From NCBI RefSeq assembly GCF_934668725.1, contig NZ_CAKUOF010000009.1, forward strand, positions 1-64,000: 64,000 nucleotides of DNA. Direction: 5' to 3'. The stretch is from an uncultured Dysgonomonas sp. Its GTDB lineage: Bacteria > Bacteroidota > Bacteroidia > Bacteroidales > Dysgonomonadaceae. Position numbers and translations under genes: made by a program. Under the pieces are notes generated by a model, which made no database searches, was not told where the DNA came from, and worked only from the letters and a program-made list of their open reading frames with translations. This document shows positions 34,387-44,357 of the stretch, one piece after another (positions within the stretch are counted from its first letter, which is position 1; each line of letters opens with the position of its first letter).

Positions 34387-37300
34387 ATGAGAAGATTTAT
34401 GATGATTTTTGCTTGTATAGTGGCAAGCGTGGGGTTATCTCTAGCTCAAACTGCACGAGTATCCGGTATAGTCATAGATGACACCGGTGAAGCTGTAATA
34501 GGAGCGTCAGTTGTAGCTAAAGGAAGTATGGTTGGTACTGTTACCGATGTTGACGGTAAGTTTTCATTGAATGTTCCATCGGATACAAAAACATTAGTAG
34601 TGTCTTTGATAGGGATGAAAACAAAAGAGGTTCCGGTTGGACCCGATTTGCGAATTACACTCGAAGATGATTCGAAAGTAATGGATGAAGTTGTTGTAAC
34701 GGCTATGGGTATTTCCCGAGAGAAAAAAGCTTTAGGATATGCTGTAGCCGATGTAAAAGCCGATGAATTAATTAAATCGCGTGGGGGAGTAGCCAACCCG
34801 ATTAATGGTCTTGCCGGAAAAGTTGCCGGTCTTCAAATAACCGGAGCTACCGGTAATATGGGAGGATCTACAAAGGTGTTACTTCGTGGTATAAAATCTC
34901 TCTCAGGTAATAATCAACCTTTATTTGTAATAGATGGAGTTCCTATCGAAGGGACAGATTTTAATAGTGTCGATACTCAGCGAGGTGCGGGGGGGTACGA
35001 TTATGGTAACTTAATTCAGGATATAAACCCCGATGATGTAGCTAATATTTCAGTATTAAAAGGGCCTAATGCATCAGCACTATATGGATCCCGTGCTGCT
35101 AATGGTGTAATTATGATTACGACTAAAAGAGGCGAAAAGAATCAAGGTTTAGGTGTAACGGTGAATTCTTCGGTAGGGTTTGAAGTTGTTAATAAACTAC
35201 CTAAAATGCAGAAGCAATATGGTGGAGGATACGAACTTACTCCTACTTTGATTAATGGAAAAACATATTTAGTACCGGATTATAGTATTGACGAAAGCTG
35301 GGGGCCAAAATATGATCCTAGTATTCAGTATCTTTCTTGGTACGATGTTGCTAGATGGGAAGCAGGAGGTAAAGTTGGAGATCCAACAACATCGGCATGG
35401 GTGACTCCTAAACATGATATTAAAGACTTCTTTGATACAGGCGTATCTCTTACTAATAATATTAGTTTATCACAATCTACAGATAAAACAAGCCTTCGCG
35501 TTTCATATACCAATATGACACTAAGCGGATATATGCCCAACAGTAGTTTAGATAAAAATAGTTTTAATCTGGCCGGAAGTATCAATGTTAGTAAATACTA
35601 TGAACTATTTACCAATGTAACTTATTTGAATCAGGCAGCAAAAGGACGTCCTGATACAGGCTATGGGGATAATAACGTAATGCAGAAATTTATCCAGTGG
35701 GGACAGCGTCAGTTGGATATGAAAGAGCTTAAAGATCTTTATCGGTTTCCCGACGGGACTCAAGCAGGATGGAATAGAGGAGGATGGGATGATCCAAGAC
35801 TACAATATTCCAATAATCCATATTGGTCACGTTATATGAATTATCAGAATGATACTCGAGACCGTTTGTATGGAAATGCCGGTATCAAAATAAACATACT
35901 TCCTAGCTTAAAAGCACAATATAAAGTTAATTTGGACTTTTTTAGTGATAAACAATATGAGCGTAATGCCGTATATTCTCAGGAATTATCATCGTATACT
36001 GAAACACATAGGCAACAACATGAAATAAATCATGAGTTTTTATTAATGTTCTCTAAAAGATTGAACGAGGATATGACTTTAGATGCAAATGCTGGAGGTA
36101 ATATAATGTATCGTAAATATACAAGACTGATAGGAGAAAGCGTAGGCGGTTTGGTGTTACCCGAGTTCTATAATTTGGACAACTCTAAAAGTCCATCAAC
36201 TTCAACTAATTTTTTGAGCCGTAAATCTATAAACAGTGTATTTGCTAGCGCATCTTTTGGATATAAAGGCTTTGCTTTCGTAGATGCAACCCTTCGTAAC
36301 GATTGGTCTTCGACCCTGCCTAAAGGCAATAACTCATATCTGTATCCCTCGGTTACCGGTAGTCTTTTATTTTCGGAATTGTTGAAAAAAGATTGGTTGA
36401 ATTTGGGTAAGCTACGTCTAGGTTGGGCTAAAGTAGGTAGCGATACAGATCCTTATAATGTATATGATGCGTACAGATTTTATACCTCTTTTGATGGTTC
36501 TCATGCTTATACTTTACCATATAAAAAGAACAATATGGATCTGAAGCCCGAATCTACGTACTCTGTGGAGTTTGGTTTAGAGCTGAATATGTTTAAAAAT
36601 CGCTTAGGAGTTGATTTTACATATTATAACTCTGAAACGCAAGATCAGATCATTCCTTTATCATTATCCGGAGCAACCGGTTATACTTCTATGGTGGTTA
36701 ATGGTGGTACTATTACCAATAAAGGGTTTGAGTTGATGTTAAAAGGTGTACCTGTAAGAACTAATGATTTTGAATGGACTGTTATTGGAACCCTTTCTGC
36801 TAATCGAAATAAAGTGAAAGAATTATTAGGTAATAGCAAAGAAGGTTACTTTAAATTGGCTAGTGCACCTTTCAAAGTAGAAGTCGGAGCACTTGTCGGA
36901 GACAGATATGGTGTTATCATGGGAACCGATTATGTTTATGATGATAATGGAAACAAAATCATAAATGCAGATGGAACTTATGCTGCTACAGATGGTAATG
37001 TTCCATTGGGAAGTGTATATCCAAAAGCGTTAGTCGGATTTTCGAATACATTCTCTTATAAAGGCATCGATTTAAGCGTCTTGTTTGATGCACAGTTTGG
37101 AGGAAAATATTTCTCTACTTCATATATGTGGGGGATGTACTCAGGAATGCTTGAAGGTACAGTCGGTAATAATGAACTAGGAAACCCAATACGTGATGCT
37201 GTTGAAGATGGAGGAGGAGTCTTATTATCAGGAGTACATGCTGATGGAACCCCCAATACGACTCGTCTTGAAGCCGAAGAATGGGCTGGAGCAATATATA

Positions 37301-37569
37301 GCGGTCCTGCTGCGCAAAGCGTATTTAAGAGCGACTTTATTAAACTAAGAGAAATAACTCTTGGATATAATATACCTCTTCGTTCAACCAAGTATATTAA
37401 AGCACTGAAGGTTTCTGCTTATGGACGTAACCTTGCCATGTTTGGTTTGGATAATAAAAGCTTTGATCCCGAAATGGCAACAACAAGTTCAGGGAATGTG
37501 CAAGGTATTGAAGGAGGAGCTTTACCATCGGTGGCAAACTTTGGTTTTAATGTCGGAATTCAATTTTAA
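34387..37569 (+). CDS. SusC/RagA-family TonB-dependent transporter
   Basis: The importer has 1,060 residues from the ATG at 34387, chosen because the signal peptide MRRFMMIFACIVASVG begins there and cleavage near LSLAQ gives the usual mature start; an in-frame ATG 48 bp upstream is less likely. It has the regulatory-like domain (SGIVIDDTGEAVIGASV), the MDEVVVTAMGI signature, a plug (PLFVIDGVPIEG, GPNASALYGSRAANGVIMIT) and a barrel ending FNVGIQF. About 25 Met are present in the mature part. It pairs with the SusD 38 bp downstream; the substrate is unknown. Confidence 0.96.
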   Translation: MRRFMMIFACIVASVGLSLAQTARVSGIVIDDTGEAVIGASVVAKGSMVGTVTDVDGKFSLNVPSDTKTLVVSLIGMKTKEVPVGPDLRITLEDDSKVMDEVVVTAMGISREKKALGYAVADVKADELIKSRGGVANPINGLAGKVAGLQITGATGNMGGSTKVLLRGIKSLSGNNQPLFVIDGVPIEGTDFNSVDTQRGAGGYDYGNLIQDINPDDVANISVLKGPNASALYGSRAANGVIMITTKRGEKNQGLGVTVNSSVGFEVVNKLPKMQKQYGGGYELTPTLINGKTYLVPDYSIDESWGPKYDPSIQYLSWYDVARWEAGGKVGDPTTSAWVTPKHDIKDFFDTGVSLTNNISLSQSTDKTSLRVSYTNMTLSGYMPNSSLDKNSFNLAGSINVSKYYELFTNVTYLNQAAKGRPDTGYGDNNVMQKFIQWGQRQLDMKELKDLYRFPDGTQAGWNRGGWDDPRLQYSNNPYWSRYMNYQNDTRDRLYGNAGIKINILPSLKAQYKVNLDFFSDKQYERNAVYSQELSSYTETHRQQHEINHEFLLMFSKRLNEDMTLDANAGGNIMYRKYTRLIGESVGGLVLPEFYNLDNSKSPSTSTNFLSRKSINSVFASASFGYKGFAFVDATLRNDWSSTLPKGNNSYLYPSVTGSLLFSELLKKDWLNLGKLRLGWAKVGSDTDPYNVYDAYRFYTSFDGSHAYTLPYKKNNMDLKPESTYSVEFGLELNMFKNRLGVDFTYYNSETQDQIIPLSLSGATGYTSMVVNGGTITNKGFELMLKGVPVRTNDFEWTVIGTLSANRNKVKELLGNSKEGYFKLASAPFKVEVGALVGDRYGVIMGTDYVYDDNGNKIINADGTYAATDGNVPLGSVYPKALVGFSNTFSYKGIDLSVLFDAQFGGKYFSTSYMWGMYSGMLEGTVGNNELGNPIRDAVEDGGGVLLSGVHADGTPNTTRLEAEEWAGAIYSGPAAQSVFKSDFIKLREITLGYNIPLRSTKYIKALKVSAYGRNLAMFGLDNKSFDPEMATTSSGNVQGIEGGALPSVANFGFNVGIQF

Positions 37570-37607
37570 TTCCGTAATTATTAATTATTTAAGATTCGAA
37601 GAAAGAT

Positions 37608-39200
37608 ATGAAAACAATTATAAAAGGTTTACTATTTGCGGCTTTAGTCTTTACGGTTAGTTCTTGTAAAGATCTGGAAGAGTTGAATATTGATCCCAAC
37701 CAACCCGCTACGGTTTCAACGGCAACATTAATGACGGGAGCCGAAAAGAGCATGTTAGACTATATTTACGATAACTGGTTTAGTGGAAGGCAGGCCTTGT
37801 TGTATTCCCAGTATTGGGCACAACGTACTTATACCGAGGAAGATCGTTATCAAATTCGTGAAAGTGTAAATAATAATTATTTTAATTACCTGTATCGTGT
37901 AGCCGGTAACTTGGAGAATATTGAAAAGTTAAATACTGACCCCACAACAAAATTAGCTATGGCTACTTATGGTGATAATGATAATCAGATAGCAGCCGCC
38001 AAGATATTGAAAATATGGTTGATGCAGATTATGGCAGACACTTGGGGCTCTATTCCTTACAGTGAGGCATTTAAACTAAAAGAGGGAGTCTTATATCCTA
38101 AATATGATGACTTGAATACCTTGTATTATCAATTTATTACAGAGTTGGATGAGGCTACAGCCATGATAAATGAAGATGCAGCAGTGTTTACTGAAGGCGA
38201 TCTGCTTTATGATGGCGATGCCACAGCTTGGAAAAAATTCGGAAACTCACTAAAATGTAAAATAGCTCTTCGTTTGTCTAAAGTTGATCCTAAATGGAAA
38301 ACATATATTGCAGAAGCTGTGTCGGCAGGAGTTTTTACCAGTAATAGCGATAATGCCGTATTTAATTATTCGACATCAGCTCCTAATCAATGTTATTTCT
38401 ACAAAGGTTTTTTTGAGGATCAAAGAAATGACTTCTCGGTTGCTAAACCATTTGTTGATTTGTTGAAAGGTCAACCGGATACATTGAATGTAAAAACTCA
38501 TCCTTGGAAAGGAGTAGTAGATCCACGCTTGCCTATCTATACCTCTGCTCGCGGAGGAAAGTATATCGGACTGCCTTATGGATTGATGAGTTCGGAAATG
38601 ACATCGGCTATAAGAAATGCTTCACCCAGCTTTTATGCTGACGAACCTTTAGTGGTAAGACCTAATTTTGCTATTTCTTTACTGTCATATTCCGAAATAT
38701 GCTTTATTCTTTCTGAATACAAAGGGTTCTCTGTTCCCGAATATAAAGAAGGTGTTAAATCTTCATTGCAATATTGGAATACCCTTTATACAAAGGTTAT
38801 GGGTAAAACAGCTATAAATGATTCTATAATAAATGTTTATACGGAAACTGTCAGTAAGGTGGTTAATGCTGAAACTGTAGCTACTCAAAAATACATTCAT
38901 TTATATATGAATGGTACAGAAGCATGGTCTGAATATCGTCGTACAGGATATCCTACAACACTATTGAAGCCTGGTGAACATTCGTATGCAGTTGGAGGTA
39001 CAATTTTAGATTTTACGACATTGTCCGAAACTAAAGGAGATATACCGGCCCGTGTGAAATATCCTACAAATGAAAGTACTCTAAACCCTACTGGTTTTAA
39101 AGATGCTGTAGCTAAGCTTACCGATGGAAGTAATAATTATTATAGTAAAATGTTTTGGGATGTAAGAACTGAATCAAACCCACACCCTGTAAATAAATAA
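37608..39200 (+). CDS. SusD/RagB-family lipoprotein
   Basis: A 530-residue surface lipoprotein; the signal peptide ends TVSSC (Cys20). SusD-like_2 marks include EELNIDPNQPATVS, TAWKKFGNSLKCKIALRLSK near residue 205, and ATQKYIHLYMNGTEAWSEYRR near the end. It is the second gene of the operon with SusC and is followed by a strong terminator, so no enzymes belong to this locus. Confidence 0.95.
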   Translation: MKTIIKGLLFAALVFTVSSCKDLEELNIDPNQPATVSTATLMTGAEKSMLDYIYDNWFSGRQALLYSQYWAQRTYTEEDRYQIRESVNNNYFNYLYRVAGNLENIEKLNTDPTTKLAMATYGDNDNQIAAAKILKIWLMQIMADTWGSIPYSEAFKLKEGVLYPKYDDLNTLYYQFITELDEATAMINEDAAVFTEGDLLYDGDATAWKKFGNSLKCKIALRLSKVDPKWKTYIAEAVSAGVFTSNSDNAVFNYSTSAPNQCYFYKGFFEDQRNDFSVAKPFVDLLKGQPDTLNVKTHPWKGVVDPRLPIYTSARGGKYIGLPYGLMSSEMTSAIRNASPSFYADEPLVVRPNFAISLLSYSEICFILSEYKGFSVPEYKEGVKSSLQYWNTLYTKVMGKTAINDSIINVYTETVSKVVNAETVATQKYIHLYMNGTEAWSEYRRTGYPTTLLKPGEHSYAVGGTILDFTTLSETKGDIPARVKYPTNESTLNPTGFKDAVAKLTDGSNNYYSKMFWDVRTESNPHPVNK

Positions 39201-39224
39201 GAAACTTGAGATAATTACTTAATG

Positions 39225-39260
39225 AAAAAGGATCGAGCCGTTACTAGCTCGATCCTTTTT
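39225..39260 (+). terminator. Terminator of the third susCD operon
   Basis: AAAAAGGATCGAGC pairs perfectly with GCTCGATCCTTTTT around an 8-base loop, 24 bp past the susD stop. Confidence 0.9.
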
Positions 39261-39329
39261 TGGTTGATATGGATATCGCAAACTATACTATTTTAGTTTA
39301 ATATCGCATTTATCTAAAATATTTTTATC

Positions 39330-39337
39330 TATATTTG
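39330..39337 (+). promoter_or_regulatory. Possible -7 box of the sppA operon
   Basis: TATATTTG matches TAnnTTTG, but no -33 box is at the right distance and the leader would be about 140 bases. Confidence 0.35.
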
Positions 39338-39480
39338 TTAGATTGTGGACATGTGAACCAACAAAAAGCATTTGAATCATATTTTTGGGAATTTGAATCT
39401 ATAAATGCTTGTTAGCTGTCTTACTATTGATTGGGTTTGAAAGACCTTGTTTTTTCGGAATTACTTAATTATTTCCTTGG

Positions 39481-41256
39481 ATGAAAGATTTTTTAAAAAA
39501 TGTACTGGCTTCTATTGTCGGAGTACTTATTAGCAGTTTTATTATCGGTGCACTTGGTGCATTATTGTTTTTCGGCTTTATAGGAATATTATTAAGCAAC
39601 TCTTCCGAGACCTTTGTCTTGAAAGACAATTCTGTTTTATCAATTCGCCTTACGGGGATAATGAAAGACCGTGTTGTTTCTAATCCTTTATTAGAAATAT
39701 TTAATACAGGAGAGGCTAAAGAGATGTCTTTGACGGATATTTTATCTGCAATAAAGAAAGCTAAAACGAATGATAATATAAAAGGTATATATATAAACTC
39801 GGGTTATTTTATGGCTGCGAGTGCTTCATTAGTTGAGATAAGAAACCAATTATTAGATTTTAAGGAAAGTGGTAAATTCATTATAGCTTATGCTGACGAT
39901 TATACACAAGGGGGCTACTTTTTGTCTACAGTTGCCGACAAGGTGATAATGAATCCGCAAGGTTCACTAAACTTACAGGGACTTTCGGTTAGTCCAACTT
40001 TTTATAAAGGGTTGCTTGATAAGATTGGGGTTGAAATTCAAATATTTAAAGTCGGGACTTATAAGTCTGCAGTAGAACCTTTTATTTTAGATAAAATGAG
40101 TCCTGCCAATAAAGAGCAGGTAAGTTCTTATATAAATAATATCTGGTCAACAATTTTAGGTAATATTTCAGTATCCAGAGACATTTCGGTTGAAAGGCTT
40201 AACCAGTTGGCGGATACTCTCCCCACGTTTCAGGAAGGAAAATTTGATGTGCAGAACCACTTAATAGATACTTTAATGTATGAATCGGAAGCCAGAGAGT
40301 ATCTGAAAGGTTTGTTAGGCATAGATAATTCCAAGAAATTAAATATTGCTACAGTTTCGGATATGACTACTGTGGCAGATTCTCAGAAATCAAGATCATC
40401 CGACCAGATTGCTATATTATATGCCGAAGGTTCTATTGTTAGTGGTAGTAAACCAACAGATATTAATGACAGATACTTTATTAAAGAGATCGAAAAATTG
40501 CAAGATAATGATAAAGTAAAAGCTGTTGTTCTCAGGGTCAATTCTCCCGGAGGAAGTGCATATGCATCAGAACAAATATGGAAGGCGATTGAGAATCTAA
40601 AATCTAAAAAGCCAGTAGTCGTTTCAATGGGAGATTATGCTGCATCAGGAGGATATTACATTTCATGTAATGCTTCCAAGATATTTGCACAGCCCACAAC
40701 CCTTACAGGCTCAATAGGTATATTTGGAATGTTTCCGAATGTTGAGGGGTTGACAAATAAAGTGGGGTTAAGCTTTGATAATGTGAAAACAAATAAATTC
40801 TCGGATTATGGCGATATTACCCGTCCAATGAATGAACAGGAGAAAGCTATTCTTCAACAATATATAGAAAGAGGTTACAAATTGTTTTTAAAACGTTGTG
40901 CTGAAGGACGAAATATTCCACTGGATGCATTAGAGAAAATCGCAGAAGGTAGGGTCTGGACTGGTAAGCAGGCTTTAGAGATAGGTTTGGTCGATTCCCT
41001 TGGAGGTATTGAAGATGCTCTTAAAGAGGCTGCTGTATTGGCTAATGTATCAGACTATTCTATTCGTGAGTATCCAACTTTGTCAAATCCATTCGAGGCG
41101 TTTTTTAATACTCAGAAAGAAGATATTGCAACCCGTGCTTTGAAAGAATATTTGGGTACAGATTTCTATTTGTTGAAAACAATTAAGGAGATAAAAGACC
41201 TCAAAGAGCAGGATTTCATACAGGCGCGGATGCCTTATGACCTACAGCTCAAATAA
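39481..41256 (+). CDS. sppA: Signal peptide peptidase SppA (67K type)
   Basis: A membrane-bound serine protease that degrades cleaved signal peptides. With 591 residues it is the long, duplicated type. It has one N-terminal membrane segment (about 10-38). The catalytic Lys lies in FKVGTYKSAVEPF in the first half, and the catalytic Ser in GDYAASGGYY in the second, preceded by AVVLRVNSPGGSAYASE and followed by TLTGSIGIFG. It is first of four closely spaced genes with lpxK, pnp and thiL, an order seen in other Bacteroidetes. Confidence 0.96.
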   Translation: MKDFLKNVLASIVGVLISSFIIGALGALLFFGFIGILLSNSSETFVLKDNSVLSIRLTGIMKDRVVSNPLLEIFNTGEAKEMSLTDILSAIKKAKTNDNIKGIYINSGYFMAASASLVEIRNQLLDFKESGKFIIAYADDYTQGGYFLSTVADKVIMNPQGSLNLQGLSVSPTFYKGLLDKIGVEIQIFKVGTYKSAVEPFILDKMSPANKEQVSSYINNIWSTILGNISVSRDISVERLNQLADTLPTFQEGKFDVQNHLIDTLMYESEAREYLKGLLGIDNSKKLNIATVSDMTTVADSQKSRSSDQIAILYAEGSIVSGSKPTDINDRYFIKEIEKLQDNDKVKAVVLRVNSPGGSAYASEQIWKAIENLKSKKPVVVSMGDYAASGGYYISCNASKIFAQPTTLTGSIGIFGMFPNVEGLTNKVGLSFDNVKTNKFSDYGDITRPMNEQEKAILQQYIERGYKLFLKRCAEGRNIPLDALEKIAEGRVWTGKQALEIGLVDSLGGIEDALKEAAVLANVSDYSIREYPTLSNPFEAFFNTQKEDIATRALKEYLGTDFYLLKTIKEIKDLKEQDFIQARMPYDLQLK

Positions 41257-41271
41257 AAAACGATTCTATTA

Positions 41272-42357
41272 ATGTCTCAAAATACCCTGCATATAAAAAA
41301 GTGGTTATTGCCTCTGTCGTGGCTGTATGGCTTTATTGTATTTATCCGGAATAAAATGTTCGAGTGTAAGATACTCAAACAAAAAAGCTATGATATACCT
41401 GTTATTTGTATTGGAAACATAACTGTTGGAGGCACAGGAAAAACTCCTCATACCGAATATTTAATTGAACTTTTGCGATCCAATTACCGAGTAGCAGTGC
41501 TTAGCAGAGGGTATAAACGAAAAAGTAAAGGATTCGTATTGGCAGACAAGAACTCTACTGTGGGGCAAATAGGAGACGAGCCTTACCAAATAAAAGCAAA
41601 ATTTCCGGAGGTAATTGTAGCTGTAGATAGTGAAAGGCAACGGGGGATTGAAACACTTCTGTCTTTGCCCGAAGGGGAGAAACCGGATGTTATCCTATTG
41701 GATGATGCTTTTCAGCACCGGTATGTAAAGCCTTCGTTTACCATACTATTGACCGATTACAATCGCTTGATGACCAAAGATAAATTACTGCCCGCAGGTC
41801 GTTTACGCGAACCTGTGTATTATGCAGAAAAAGCCAATGTGATTATCGTAACTAAGTGTCCGGATGGTATTACACCTCTAGATCAGAGGTTATTGGCAAA
41901 AGAGATTCAAGTATACCCTTATCAGGATTTATTTTATACTTCTTTTCGATATGGTTCATTGACCCCTGTTTTTGCAGAAAACAAAGAAGAGCTATCTTTG
42001 AAGAAGCTGCAGAATAAAGATGTTCTTATTGTAGCCGGAATAGCTAACCCCCGTCCTTTTTTCAGAAAAGTGAAACGATATGTGAAGCAGGCTGAAACAA
42101 TACAATATCCCGACCATTATCAATTTACGTCGAAAGATATTTTAGATATAAAATCACGCCTAGCTTCTATGGCAGGTAAAGAAAAGGTAATTATTGTTAC
42201 CGAAAAAGATGCAGCACGTTTGTTGTCAATGGATAATATTGACGAAGAAATCAGGTCGATACTGTATTATTTACCTATCCGTGTGAGTTTTGTAAATGAA
42301 GAAGATAAAAAACTATTTAATAATAAAATCGTAGATCATGTTAGAGAAAATTCGTGA
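41272..42357 (+). CDS. lpxK: Tetraacyldisaccharide 4'-kinase
   Basis: LpxK phosphorylates the disaccharide precursor of lipid A at the inner face of the cytoplasmic membrane. The 361-residue protein has a hydrophobic N-terminal stretch (LPLSWLYGFIVFI), the P-loop GNITVGGTGKTP, LSRGYKRKSKGF, GDEPYQIKAKFP, LDDAFQHR and LLPAGRLREP, all family hallmarks. Its last 20 bp overlap the start of the pnp gene, indicating translational coupling. Confidence 0.97.
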   Translation: MSQNTLHIKKWLLPLSWLYGFIVFIRNKMFECKILKQKSYDIPVICIGNITVGGTGKTPHTEYLIELLRSNYRVAVLSRGYKRKSKGFVLADKNSTVGQIGDEPYQIKAKFPEVIVAVDSERQRGIETLLSLPEGEKPDVILLDDAFQHRYVKPSFTILLTDYNRLMTKDKLLPAGRLREPVYYAEKANVIIVTKCPDGITPLDQRLLAKEIQVYPYQDLFYTSFRYGSLTPVFAENKEELSLKKLQNKDVLIVAGIANPRPFFRKVKRYVKQAETIQYPDHYQFTSKDILDIKSRLASMAGKEKVIIVTEKDAARLLSMDNIDEEIRSILYYLPIRVSFVNEEDKKLFNNKIVDHVRENS

Positions 42358-43153
42358 GACCGCCGATTATATAAAGAGCAAAGTCGGTCATATTCCACAG
42401 TCAGCTATTATTCTTGGTACAGGTTTAGGTGAGTTAGCCAATGCTATTACCGATAAAAAAGAAATACCCTATACTGAAATTCCTAACTTTCCTGTGTCGA
42501 CAGTGGAAGGACATAGCGGAAAACTTATTTTTGGAAAATTAGGAGATAATGAGGTAATTGCTATGCAAGGCCGTTTTCATTATTACGAAGGATATACGAT
42601 GAAAGAAGTAACATTCCCTATACGTGTATTTCAGGCATTAGATATAAAATACCTTTTTGTATCGAATGCAGCAGGAGGAATGAACGGAAGTTTTGATATA
42701 GCCGATATTATGCTTATTGACGATCATATCAATTTGTTTCCGGAGCATCCTTTACATGGTAAAAACTTTAATGAGTTGGGAACACGTTTTCCTGATATGA
42801 GTAATGCCTATGATAAAGATCTTCGCAGGTTGGCAATGGATGTTGCGAAAGAAAACAATATAAAGTTACAACACGGTGTGTATGTAGGTACTCAAGGACC
42901 CACATTTGAGACACCTGCCGAATATAACTATTTCCGTATAATAGGAGGAGATGCTGTGGGAATGTCTACGGTTCCTGAAGTTATTGTTGCCAACCATGCA
43001 AAAATGAAAGTGTTGGCATTCTCTATCATTACCGATTTGGGAGTGATAGGTAAAATTGTAGAAGTAACTCATGAAGAAGTGCAGGAGGCAGCTAAAATAG
43101 CTCAACCTAAGATGGCGTTTATCATACAGGAAGTTATCAAAAGACTTAAATAA
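42338..43153 (+). CDS. Purine-nucleoside phosphorylase (trimeric type)
   Basis: The enzyme splits purine nucleosides with phosphate to base and ribose-1-phosphate. It has 271 residues of the PNP/MTAP trimeric class: ILGTGLGELA near residue 27 (phosphate loop), VEGHSGKLIFG, GRFHYYEG, VSNAAGGMN and YVGTQGPTFETPAEY, with DAVGMSTVPEVIVA near residue 200. The ATG lies inside the 3' end of lpxK. Salvage of purines is unrelated to lipid A, so the coupling is historical or a growth-rate link. Confidence 0.95.
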   Translation: MLEKIRETADYIKSKVGHIPQSAIILGTGLGELANAITDKKEIPYTEIPNFPVSTVEGHSGKLIFGKLGDNEVIAMQGRFHYYEGYTMKEVTFPIRVFQALDIKYLFVSNAAGGMNGSFDIADIMLIDDHINLFPEHPLHGKNFNELGTRFPDMSNAYDKDLRRLAMDVAKENNIKLQHGVYVGTQGPTFETPAEYNYFRIIGGDAVGMSTVPEVIVANHAKMKVLAFSIITDLGVIGKIVEVTHEEVQEAAKIAQPKMAFIIQEVIKRLK

Positions 43154-43238
43154 GGCTTTGGTCTTTTGTCGTTTTGGTAAGTCCAACAGTTAGTATACAA
43201 TAGAGTGAAAATAGATTATTAATACGTTAATTTACTAA

Positions 43239-44279
43239 ATGTCACAACGTACAGAAATAGCCTCATTGGGAGAGTTTGGCTTAATTAAGCATCTCACCGA
43301 AAATATAAAGCTGACACATCCAAGCTCTGTTTTAGGAGTAGGAGATGATGCGGCAGTTCTATCTTATTCGGATAATGCCAACCAGAAAGTATTGGTCACA
43401 ACCGATCTTTTGCTGGAAGGAATCCATTTTGATCTGATATATGTACCATTGAAACATCTTGGCTACAAATCGGCTGTCGTAAATTTTTCTGATATCTATG
43501 CAATGAACGGACAACCTAAACAGATAACCGTATCGTTAGGTGTTTCGAAACGTTTTTCTGTAGAAGATCTGGAAGAATTTTATGCAGGACTTCAACTTGC
43601 TTGTGAGCAGTATGGGGTAGACATTGTAGGAGGCGATACTTCGGCCTCTCTTACAGGGCTATGTATATCTATTACTTGTATCGGAGAGGGTATCGAAGGT
43701 CATATTGTAACTCGTGATGGAGCAAAAGAAACCGACCTTATTTGTGTTTCGGGAGATTTAGGGGCTGCCTATATGGGGCTTCAGCTTCTCGAAAGAGAGA
43801 AAGCTGTTTTTGATGGTAAAAGTGATTTTACGCCGGATTTCTCTGGCAGGGAGTATTTACTTGAAAGACAATTAAAACCCGAAGCTCGTAAAGATATAAT
43901 AGAGGCTTTGGCAAAAGAAAATATTCTACCTACTTCTATGATGGATATATCCGACGGATTGTCTTCGGAATTGATTCATATATGTAGGCAAAGTAAAACG
44001 GGTTGCCGTATTTATGAAGACAGGCTTCCTCTGGATTATCAGACTGCTGTAATGGCCGAAGAGTTTAACTTAAATGTAACTACTGTTGCTCTTAATGGAG
44101 GTGAAGACTATGAGCTTTTATTTACTGTACCTCTTCATCAATATGATAAGGTTTCTAAGATAAAAGGGGTACGTGTAATAGGTCATATTACCAATGAGTC
44201 TTTAGGTTTAGCTTTAGAAACAAGAGATAATACTGAGATTGAATTAAAAGCTCAGGGCTGGAATTCTTTGTCAGAATAA
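43239..44279 (+). CDS. thiL: Thiamine-monophosphate kinase
   Basis: ThiL makes thiamine pyrophosphate, the active cofactor, from thiamine monophosphate and ATP. The protein has 346 residues with the N-terminal GVGDDAAVLSY, TTDLLLEGIHFDL, the central VGGDTSAS, CVSGDLGAA and the C-terminal MDISDGLSSELIHIC and NGGEDYELLFTV. There is no TPP riboswitch in the 85 bp upstream. A strong terminator follows and closes the sppA operon. Confidence 0.96.
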   Translation: MSQRTEIASLGEFGLIKHLTENIKLTHPSSVLGVGDDAAVLSYSDNANQKVLVTTDLLLEGIHFDLIYVPLKHLGYKSAVVNFSDIYAMNGQPKQITVSLGVSKRFSVEDLEEFYAGLQLACEQYGVDIVGGDTSASLTGLCISITCIGEGIEGHIVTRDGAKETDLICVSGDLGAAYMGLQLLEREKAVFDGKSDFTPDFSGREYLLERQLKPEARKDIIEALAKENILPTSMMDISDGLSSELIHICRQSKTGCRIYEDRLPLDYQTAVMAEEFNLNVTTVALNGGEDYELLFTVPLHQYDKVSKIKGVRVIGHITNESLGLALETRDNTEIELKAQGWNSLSE

Positions 44280-44305
44280 CTAATTATGGTTAATACTATG
44301 TAAAT

Positions 44306-44339
44306 AAAAAGAACTGACCCAATAAGGTCAGTTCTTTTT
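44306..44339. terminator. Bidirectional terminator after thiL
   Basis: AAAAAGAACTGACC pairs perfectly with GGTCAGTTCTTTTT around a 6-base loop, between convergent genes. Confidence 0.9.
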
Positions 44340-44357
44340 GTATTAGTCTTTACTGTT

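Noticed and set aside
43154..43238. TPP riboswitch before thiL
   Set aside because: The gap is only 85 bp and shows none of the conserved TPP aptamer segments.
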